Source of the DNA: Gemmatimonadota bacterium
GTDB taxonomy: Bacteria; Gemmatimonadota; Gemmatimonadetes; Gemmatimonadales; Gemmatimonadaceae
Assembly: GCA_003222065.1 (NCBI GenBank)
Contig: QHUV01000327.1
Location: 1-6,485, forward strand
Length of the DNA stretch: 6,485 bases
Reading direction: 5' to 3'
The notes beneath the pieces were generated by a model that worked only from the letters and a program-made list of their open reading frames with translations, ran no database searches and was not told the DNA's origin. Of this stretch, positions 1-5,673 are shown one piece after another; position 1 is the first letter of the stretch, and each line of letters opens with the position of its first letter. Both the position numbers and the translations under genes were made by a program.

Positions 1-1799
1 ACTTCACCATCGCGGATCCGATAGTTGAGTGTTTCTGAACGATCATCGAGTGTCACGCGAAGATTCGCCGCGCGCATTTGTTCTGCTATCTTCGCGGCGG
101 CAGGGCGTACGTCATCCGAGATCGGGAGCACGCGTACCTGCTCGGGAGCGAGCCACACCGGAAACGCACCCGCAAAGTGCTCGACCAGAATCGCGATGAA
201 GCGCTCGAGCGAGCCGCTCACCGCGCGGTGAATCACGACCGGCACGTGCTCGGCGTTGTCCTCGCCGACGTACTTGAGGTGGAAGCGCTCCGGGGCGTTG
301 TAGTCGAGCTGGATCGTGCCCAGCTGCCACGCACGGCCGAGTGAGTCGGTGACGTCGAAGTCGATCTTCGGTCCATAAAACGCACCGTCGCCCGCTTTGA
401 GCTCGTAGGCGGTCCCCGTCGCGTCGAGCGCGGCGCGCAGAGCGCTCTCAGCCCGATCCCACAACGCGTCGTCGCCAATGCGGACGGGCGGACGCGTCGC
501 GAAGCGCACCGAGGACTTGAGGCCGAAGGTGGCGTAGTAGCCGAGGATGAAATTCATGAGGAAGCGGACTTCCTCGGCGATCTGGTCCTCGCGCAAGAAG
601 ACGTGACAATCGTCCTGCTGGAATTGCCTAACGCGTGTGAGGCCCGAAAGCGCGCCAGTGAGCTCGTTGCGGTGCAACACGTCGAAGGTCACGTAGCGGA
701 GCGGCAGCTCGCGGTACGAATGTCGCTTCGTGTTGTACAACACGTAGTGCGAGGGGCAATTCATCGGCTTGAGCGACATGTCGTGATCGTTCGACTCGGT
801 GTTGAGCACGAGGAACATGTTCTCGCGATACTTGCCCCAGTGGCCGGATTGCTCCCAGAGCGCCTTGTTGTACAACAGCGGTGTCTTGATCTCCTGGAAA
901 TGGCCGCGCTGGCGCTCGCGCACGAAGTCGACGAGCGTGTTGTAGAGGAAGGTGCCACGCTCGGTCCAGAACACGGCGCCGGGGGACAAGGGACTCATCA
1001 TGTACAGATCGAGCTCGCGCCCGAGCTTGCGATGGTCGCGTCGCTTCGCCTCCTCGATGCGAAAGAGATACGCGTCGAGATCCTCTTGCTTCCACCACGC
1101 CGTGCCATAGATGCGTTGCAGCTGCTGCCGCCTCTCGTCGCCACGCCAGTACGCCGACGCCACTGAGGTGAGCTTGGCGGCTTTCACATACGACGTATCG
1201 GGGACGTGCGGACCGCGGCACAGATCGACAAACGGGCCATCGGTATAGGTCGAGATCACCTCACCGTCACCGAGCTCGCTCAAACGCTCGAGCTTGAGCG
1301 GATCGTCAACGAAGACGCGTTGCGCATCCGCGCGCGACACCTCGGCGCGCACGAACGGAAGCTTGTCGGCCGCCACCTTTCGCATTTCGGCCTCGAACGC
1401 GGCGAGGTCTTCGGGCGTGAACGGCTTCTCGACCTCGAAGTCGTAGTAGAAGCCATCCTCGATCGCGGGACCAAAGCCGATCTTCGCTTCCGGCCGTAAG
1501 CGACGCACCGCGGTTGCGAGGACGTGAGCCGCGGAGTGACGCAACACGTCGAGCGAACGCGGATCGCTTCGCGTCAAAACGCGGAACGATCCACCTGCTC
1601 TCAGCGGCGTTACGAGATCTTGTATTTGGCCATCCACCTCGACGGCGATGGCGTCACGGAGCAGCCGTTCGCCGATCGTCCGAACGACCTCGCTCGGCAA
1701 CGTACCGCGGGCAACGGTACGCATCGCTCCATCGGGCAGCGTGAGCGTAATCATATTGTCGCGGGTAGCGGAGATGGTAGAATCGGGTCGGTCGATCAT
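1..1799 (-). CDS. thrS: Threonyl-tRNA synthetase, 3' end cut by window edge
   Basis: This is class II threonyl-tRNA synthetase, which charges tRNA-Thr with threonine in the cytoplasm and clears mischarged Ser-tRNA-Thr. The frame is open for 599 codons to the window edge. Domains in order are TGS (about residues 16-76), the editing domain (about 80-240), the catalytic core (about 260-550) and the start of the anticodon-binding domain. The editing-site residues are H88, H92, C194 and H198. The catalytic zinc ligands are C348 (in MNCPSH), H399 and H524. Motif 2 is HRNE with R377, and motif 3 carries R533. Compared with the roughly 640-residue E. coli enzyme, about 60 C-terminal residues lie outside the window. 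Two ATG starts are possible, at 1799 and at 1754 (residue 16). The second gives the usual ThrRS opening (MITLTLPDG), and neither has a clear Shine-Dalgarno sequence. An in-frame stop at 1863-1865 bounds the frame upstream. The gene probably follows the small membrane-protein gene in one transcript. Confidence 0.97.
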   Translation of the reverse strand, partial: MIDRPDSTISATRDNMITLTLPDGAMRTVARGTLPSEVVRTIGERLLRDAIAVEVDGQIQDLVTPLRAGGSFRVLTRSDPRSLDVLRHSAAHVLATAVRRLRPEAKIGFGPAIEDGFYYDFEVEKPFTPEDLAAFEAEMRKVAADKLPFVRAEVSRADAQRVFVDDPLKLERLSELGDGEVISTYTDGPFVDLCRGPHVPDTSYVKAAKLTSVASAYWRGDERRQQLQRIYGTAWWKQEDLDAYLFRIEEAKRRDHRKLGRELDLYMMSPLSPGAVFWTERGTFLYNTLVDFVRERQRGHFQEIKTPLLYNKALWEQSGHWGKYRENMFLVLNTESNDHDMSLKPMNCPSHYVLYNTKRHSYRELPLRYVTFDVLHRNELTGALSGLTRVRQFQQDDCHVFLREDQIAEEVRFLMNFILGYYATFGLKSSVRFATRPPVRIGDDALWDRAESALRAALDATGTAYELKAGDGAFYGPKIDFDVTDSLGRAWQLGTIQLDYNAPERFHLKYVGEDNAEHVPVVIHRAVSGSLERFIAILVEHFAGAFPVWLAPEQVRVLPISDDVRPAAAKIAEQMRAANLRVTLDDRSETLNYRIRDGE

Positions 1800-1820
1800 G
1801 GGAGTGATGGCTGAACGGCA

Positions 1821-1848
1821 ACGAGGCGTCGCCGCGGCGACGCCTCGT
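1821..1848. repeat. Perfect 28-bp palindrome in the thrS leader
   Basis: The two 14-base arms, ACGAGGCGTCGCCG and its exact reverse complement, abut with no spacer. The palindrome lies 21 bp upstream of the first thrS ATG and 24 bp downstream of the small membrane-protein stop codon. As RNA it would fold into a very stable GC-rich hairpin. No T-tract follows it on the thrS strand, so it does not look like a standard intrinsic terminator. It could be a protein-binding operator, a leader hairpin that tunes thrS, a processing site or a member of a dispersed palindrome family; the sequence does not decide between these. Confidence 0.85.
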
Positions 1849-1872
1849 GGGCGATGCGGCGACTACGATATG

Positions 1873-2112
1873 TCAGAGCAGTGGCGTCATGAGCCGCGTG
1901 TAACGAAAGAACAGCACGAGCCCGACGACGAGCGCGATGGCGACAGTTATCCAAAGCACAACCCGAACGATTGATGCACGCTCTGGCTTTTCGGACGCCG
2001 CATTCTCGAGTTGCGAGTCGGTCATCGGCTGCTTTGGACGCGGTGAGATGAGATCGGTAGGTGGCCTTCTTTTTGCACCGAAGTCGCGATACTGCTGCGC
2101 GTAAGTTATCAT
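1873..2112 (-). CDS. Small single-pass membrane protein, unknown function
   Basis: This 79-residue protein belongs to no family I recognise. The N-terminal half is polar and proline/arginine-rich, and one clear hydrophobic helix spans about residues 49-69 (roughly from IVRVVLWITV to LVLFF). It is followed by a short RYTR-containing tail ending in PLL. I chose the ATG at 2112 because GGAGG (minus strand, 2127-2123) sits 10 nt upstream. An earlier in-frame ATG at 2145 would add 11 Cys/Gly-rich residues, and it would put the Shine-Dalgarno sequence inside the gene. A later ATG at 2025, giving 50 residues, lacks a ribosome site. The stop is TGA at 1875-1873. The gene lies 73 bp upstream of thrS on the same strand and is divergent from the BON-domain gene. 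Topology is unclear because the charge difference across the helix is small. A transmembrane helix in a frame with a good ribosome site argues for a real gene. Confidence 0.7.
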   Translation of the reverse strand: MITYAQQYRDFGAKRRPPTDLISPRPKQPMTDSQLENAASEKPERASIVRVVLWITVAIALVVGLVLFFRYTRLMTPLL

Positions 2113-2146
2113 TGGCCAACTACCTCCGCCACAGGGACACCTCACG
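2113..2146. promoter_or_regulatory. 34-bp divergent start region
   Basis: This gap separates two divergent start codons (2112 minus, 2147 plus). It holds GGAGG for the minus gene (complement of CCTCC at 2123-2127) and a weaker AGGGA (2133-2137), 9 nt before the plus-strand ATG. It is too short for two complete promoters, so each promoter must overlap the opposite gene unless transcripts are leaderless. I see no convincing -35/-10 pair. Confidence 0.5.
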
Positions 2147-3010
2147 ATGTCACCATTCCGCTATCGCGACGACGAGTCGTCGACCGGCACAATCGTGGGC
2201 GTTCTCGTCGGCGCGCTCGCTGGATTCGCCGCGGGCATGCTCGTCGCGCAGCGTGTCGGCGGATTCGGCGGGCTGACGTCACGGATTCGCAAGAGCGCGA
2301 GCGCACGCTTCGGGCGCGCCGATACCGACGTCGAGGACGAGGATCTCGAGGAGTACGAGGAGGACGAGGTCGAGCCGGAGGAATACGACGAGTCGCTCGA
2401 GGAGCGCGTGCTCGAGGCCTTCCGCAACGATCCGGTGCTCAGCGAACGCGCCATCGACATCGGCTCCGTCGGCGAAGGCATCATCGAGCTCGCTGGGTGG
2501 GTGGAATCGGAGGATGAAGCGGAGCACGCGGTCACGATCGCGCGCGGCGTTCCGGACGTCGACACCGTCGTCAATCGGATGTCCATCGGCGATGAGGAGC
2601 GCCGATTTCGCGAAGCCTCGCGCCGCGTCAAAGAGGGCGACCCCTCATTGACGGAATCGCGGTGGGAAGGACGCACCGTCGGCACCGGCCGGCGACGGCA
2701 GGGCAACTCGCAGGAACCTGATCGCCACGCGGACCCGAAAGTGGAGCTCGAGGATCGCTGGATGAGCGCGGAGGCCGAGATTCGCAACGCGGCCGAGGAC
2801 ACCGAGGCACTGGCCGAGCGGCGGCGTCCGTCAGGGAAGCGCGCGGCACGCGGCGACCGCACGGGTGGCGCGCCGGTCGCGCCCACCGGCGTACCGAAGG
2901 GCGATCATGTCGCCCACCCACGCGAGGCGGACGCACGGGCCGCCCGTGTCGACGCGGCCCGCGATACCGGCGGAGAGCGCACGGACTTTGGCGACACTGG
3001 TCGCCCCTAG
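2147..3010 (+). CDS. Membrane-anchored BON-domain protein
   Basis: This 287-residue protein has four recognisable regions. A glycine-rich hydrophobic segment at about residues 14-39 resembles YtxH-like or glycine-zipper anchors. A strongly acidic linker spans about 58-88 (runs such as EEYEEDEVEPEEYDE). A BON domain follows at about 84-148, with the typical pattern of an amphipathic helix, an IELAGWV strand turn, a second helix and a DVDTVVNRM strand. A long polar, probably disordered tail from about 150 to the end is rich in Arg, Asp, Glu, Ala and Gly. BON domains in OsmY and related proteins are thought to bind phospholipid or other envelope ligands, so an envelope or stress role is likely but inferred. 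There is no cleavable signal peptide, and the acidic start (MSPFRYRDDE) fits an anchored protein. AGGGA 9 nt upstream is an acceptable ribosome site. A strong terminator follows 30 bp after the stop. I give no gene symbol because the architecture is not that of OsmY itself. Confidence 0.88.
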   Translation: MSPFRYRDDESSTGTIVGVLVGALAGFAAGMLVAQRVGGFGGLTSRIRKSASARFGRADTDVEDEDLEEYEEDEVEPEEYDESLEERVLEAFRNDPVLSERAIDIGSVGEGIIELAGWVESEDEAEHAVTIARGVPDVDTVVNRMSIGDEERRFREASRRVKEGDPSLTESRWEGRTVGTGRRRQGNSQEPDRHADPKVELEDRWMSAEAEIRNAAEDTEALAERRRPSGKRAARGDRTGGAPVAPTGVPKGDHVAHPREADARAARVDAARDTGGERTDFGDTGRP

Positions 3011-3040
3011 CACACCCGCGATCTCCCTGTCGATCACCAG

Positions 3041-3071
3041 CGAGCCGCAGCAATGCGGCTCGTTTAGTTTT
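3041..3071 (+). terminator. Rho-independent terminator after the BON gene
   Basis: A 9-bp perfect stem (CGAGCCGCA at 3041-3049 with TGCGGCTCG at 3054-3062) encloses a GCAA tetraloop of the stable GNRA class. It is followed directly by the T-rich stretch TTTAGTTTT (3063-3071). It lies 30 bp after the BON stop codon, in the expected place. Because valS begins only 54 bp further on, the hairpin could also act as an attenuator in a longer valS leader. Confidence 0.75.
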
Positions 3072-3090
3072 CGCGCAGCGAAAACTAAAC
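3062..3090. repeat. Perfect 13-bp inverted repeat before valS
   Basis: GTTTAGTTTTCGC (3062-3074) and its exact reverse complement (3078-3090) flank a 3-base GCA loop. The left arm contains the T-tract of the preceding terminator, so this hairpin shares bases with it. On the minus strand the same element also gives a GC-based hairpin with a T-containing arm, so it may contribute to termination in both directions. A small further hairpin, AGCGC-TTC-GCGCT, follows at 3092-3104. In addition AGCGAG (3039-3044) can pair with CTCGCT (3103-3108), closing the whole cluster in an alternative fold. Confidence 0.8.
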
Positions 3091-3125
3091 CAGCGCTTCG
3101 CGCTCGCTCGTGTTCCTTTGCAACC

Positions 3126-4343
3126 ATGCCCGAATTACCCGATCGTTACGATCCGTCCATAACCGAGCCGGCGGTGTACGCGCAGTGGCTTGGGGCTGAG
3201 TGTTTTGCCGCCGACGCGACGCGCTCGTCGCGCATCGGCGGCGATCGTGTGCCGTTCACGATCGTGATGCCGCCGCCTAACGTGACGGGCATCCTGCACG
3301 TCGGTCATGGCCTGACCTATACAGTTCAGGATGTTCTCATTCGCTGGGCGCGGATGCGGCGTACCGAGGCGCTGTGGGTGCCGGGCACGGACCACGCGGG
3401 CATCGCGACGCAAAACGTCGTCGAGCGGCTCATTGCCCAGGAGGGGAAAACGCGTTTCGATGTCGGCCGGAGCGCGTTTGTCAGCCGTACCGAGGCGTTC
3501 GTCGAGGAAAAGGGCGGCGTGATCCTCAAGCAGCTGCGGGCGATCGGCGCGTCCGCGGATTGGAACAGGACGGCGTATACATTGTCGCCGGAGTTGTCGC
3601 GGGCGGTGCGTGAGTCGTTCGTGCGTCTGTACGAGCGAGGCCTGATCTACAAAGGACACCGGGTCATCCACTGGTGCCCGCGGTGCCTGACGTCACTCAG
3701 CGACGAAGAGGCGGAGTTTCAGGACGAGCCGGGCGCGCTGTATCACATCAACTATCCGCTGTCGGGCGACGCCGCGCGCTATCTGACGATCGCGACGACC
3801 AGGCCGGAAACGATGCTCGCCGACGTCGCCGTGGCGGTGAACCCGACGGACGACCGATATCGAAGCTTGATCGGCAAGACGGTGCGATTGCCGATCGTGC
3901 ACATCGACATCCCGGTCGTCGCCGACGAATACGCCGATCCGGAGTTCGGCACAGGCGTCGTGAAGATCACCCCCGCGCACGACGCCAACGATTTCGACGT
4001 CGGGCAACGCCATGGGCTGCCGGCGCCCATCGTAATCGATGAGCACGGGCGAATGCGCGAGGCGCACGGGAGCGATCCGCATTCTGCCCGAGCGCTGGGA
4101 GGCCGTCTACGTCTACTGGATGGAGAACATCCGCGACTGGAACATCTCACGGCAGCTCTGGTGGGGCCACCGCATTCCGGTTTGGTACTGCGACGACTGC
4201 GATCCGCCGCAGAATATCATAGTCTCCCGGGACGATGTGGTCCGTTGTCCCCACTGCGACGGGCCGGTGCGACAGGACGAGGACGTGCTCGACACCTGGT
4301 TCTCGTCGTGGCTCTGGCCGCTGTCGACGCTCGGCTGGCCTAA
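3126..4343 (+). pseudogene. valS: Valyl-tRNA synthetase, N-terminal portion (frame-disrupted)
   Basis: This is the first half of class Ia valyl-tRNA synthetase, which attaches valine to tRNA-Val and edits threonine mischarging. The ATG at 3126 gives the canonical opening MPELPDRYDPS. The frame extends further upstream, but that stretch is not ValRS-like. Genuine ValRS similarity runs to about residue 315 (near 4070). Recognisable parts are PPPNVTG followed by the HIGH-motif variant HVGH (residues 58-61), WVPGTDHAG (85-93), and WCPRC (183-187), probably a zinc-binding or structural pair. The CP1 editing domain carries TTRPE (224-228) and TPAHDANDFDVG (282-293). After GRMREAHG the sequence loses all ValRS similarity and runs out of frame to a stop at 4341-4343. 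Residues after about 315 are therefore an artefact of the wrong frame. The rest of the enzyme continues in another frame. Family identity is certain; whether the break is real is not. Confidence 0.9.
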
Positions 4344-5673
4344 CGAGCAGGCACGCGACCTGAAGGCGTTCTATCCGACCGACGTGCTCGTCACCGCGCC
4401 GGAGATTCTTTTCTTCTGGGTCGCGCGCATGATCATGGCCGGCTACGCATTTCTCGAACGCGCGCCATATCACACCGTGTACCTGCATGGCACGGCCCGC
4501 GACACGCAGCACCGGCGGATGTCCAAGTCGCTCGGCAATGGCGTGGATCCGATGGACGTGGTGTCACTCTATGGCGCGGACGCGTTTCGTTGGACGCTGA
4601 TCGCCGGACTGGGGATCGGCGCCGACGTGATTCTCGATCCAGCCGATCTCGAGAAATCGTTTTCGCCTGGCCGGAACTTCGCGACCAAGCTGTGGAACAT
4701 CGGACGCTTCCTGTTGTCGAATCTTGGCGACGCGCCCGTGCGGCCGCTCGTCGACATCGATCGTCGTCGCTTTGCGCTACCCGATTTATGGGTGCTCGAG
4801 CGCTTCGACGGAGCGGTCGCGGAGTGCGATGGGGCGCTGGGCCCGCTGCAGCCGACGAAGGCCGCCGATGATGCCGACGGACGGCACTGGCGCGCTGACG
4901 AGCGGTACGCCGGGCTGCGTCTCAACGAGTACGCCGAGTCGGCGCGCCGGTTCGTGTGGAATGAGCTCGCCGATTGGTATCTCGAATCCGTGAAGGGGCG
5001 GCTTGGAGCCGACGCCGAGCCTAACGATCGCGAGGTCGCGCGCGCCGTGCTGCTCCACGTCTTCGACGGCGCGCTACGCCTTCTGCATCCCGTCGTCCCG
5101 TTCATCACCGAGGCGCTGTGGCAGAAGCTTCCCGGGCGTAAGCCGGGAGAGTTTCTCATTCGCGCCGACTGGCCGCGATTGGGAGCCGCTCCGGATGGTG
5201 GCCGGGGTAAGGAGTTCGAGCTGGTGCGCGACGCCGTGCTCGCCGTGCGGCAGATTCGCGGCGATTACAACGTCGCGCCTGGGAAGACGCTCGACGTCAT
5301 CATCCTCTCACCGAGCGATCGACGCGTGTATGACGACAACGCGTCGACCATCGGCCGCCTCGCGCGCGCCCGCGTGACCGTGGGTAGCGGCGCGGCACCG
5401 GAGAGCGCGGCCCACGCCGTGCTGCGCGGCGGAAGCGAGGTCGTCGTGCCGCTCGCGGGCCTCATCGATGTCGACAAGGAGTGCCAGCGGCTCCGTGGCG
5501 AGCTCGAGGCGCTCGAGAAACAGATCGTCTCCCGAGAACAGCGACTGGCAAATCCAAAGTACGTGGAGCGCGCGCCCGAGCATGTCGTGCGCAGTGACCG
5601 CGCGACGTTGGACGAGATGATCTCGAAGCGCGGCCAGTTGTCGGAGAAGGTGCGGACGTTGTGCGGCGCCTAA
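4039..5673 (+). pseudogene. valS: Valyl-tRNA synthetase, C-terminal portion (frame-disrupted)
   Basis: This is the second half of ValRS, with genuine similarity beginning at about 4069 (GAIRILPERW); the ATG at 4039 is only the first in-frame start. Positions below count from that ATG. Landmarks are DWNISRQLWWGHRIPVWY (33-50), a four-cysteine zinc-ribbon pattern C51-C54/C70-C73, DTWFSSWLWPLSTLGWP (85-101), and the KMSKS loop as RMSKS (160-164), with Lys replaced by Arg at its first position. The anticodon-binding domain follows (about 210-380) with SARRFVWNELADWYLE, then VRQIRGDYNV. A C-terminal coiled-coil arm (about 476-541) is typical of ValRS and contacts tRNA. About 23 polar residues (about 269-291) are inserted before LRLNEYAE in the anticodon domain relative to well-known ValRS. 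The stop is TAA at 5671-5673. The domain is otherwise undecayed, with no internal stops, which argues for very recent inactivation or a sequence error rather than an old pseudogene. Confidence 0.92.
4053..4077 (+). other. valS: valS deletion/frame-change junction
   Basis: Upstream of this stretch the ValRS frame reads ...DEHGRMREAHG, and downstream a different frame reads GAIRILPERWEAVYVYWMENI. In T. thermophilus and E. coli ValRS the matching points are separated by roughly 75-100 residues, including the conserved segment with a Cys pair and a QWW/QWY motif. That segment is absent here in every frame. The frame change implies a net loss of 3n+2 bases if one deletion explains it, perhaps about 225-230 bp. 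A 7-base direct repeat GCACGGG occurs at 4043-4049 and 4064-4070. No slippery heptamer is present. Confidence 0.85.

Larger units (their letters stand above)
3011..3125 (+). promoter_or_regulatory. valS: valS upstream/leader region
   Basis: These 115 bp between the BON stop and the valS ATG are dominated by three consecutive hairpins (3041-3104). No T-box consensus and no convincing -35/-10 pair are visible, and no clear Shine-Dalgarno sequence precedes the ATG at 3126 (nearest bases TTCCTTTGCAACC). How valS is transcribed past the terminator is therefore not evident from the sequence: from a weak promoter after 3071, or by regulated read-through. Confidence 0.4.

Noticed and set aside
731..880. 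Two copies of a TTGTTGTACAAC-like palindrome inside thrS (around 731-742 and 866-877).
   Set aside because: Both are explained by the codons for Leu-Tyr-Asn in the conserved VLYNTK and LLYNKA segments.
603..1221. Long open frames on the plus strand and in the other minus frames within 603-1221 (up to 197 codons).
   Set aside because: They overlap the continuous, motif-complete thrS frame and are produced by its GC-rich codon bias; none shows a recognisable domain.
2073..2112. Possible plus-strand promoter for the BON gene: TTGCAC (2073-2078) with TATCAT (2107-2112).
   Set aside because: The two boxes are 28 bp apart, far from the 17-bp optimum, and no box at proper spacing matches either one.
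3011..3125. T-box riboswitch ahead of valS (or thrS).
   Set aside because: No T-box consensus or specifier-loop arrangement is visible in either upstream region, and the valS gap is too short for a full T-box.
2161..3127. Antisense frames over the BON gene, including 241 codons (2161-2886), 141 codons (2628-3053) and 98 codons (2831-3127).
   Set aside because: The first is a Ser-rich mirror of the acidic linker. The plus-strand frame has a BON domain, an anchor and a terminator in the right place. The 98-codon frame starts within the hairpin cluster and matches no family I know.
4041..4077. Programmed ribosomal frameshift joining the two valS halves.
   Set aside because: No slippery heptamer is present, and roughly 75 conserved residues are missing, which a frameshift could not restore.
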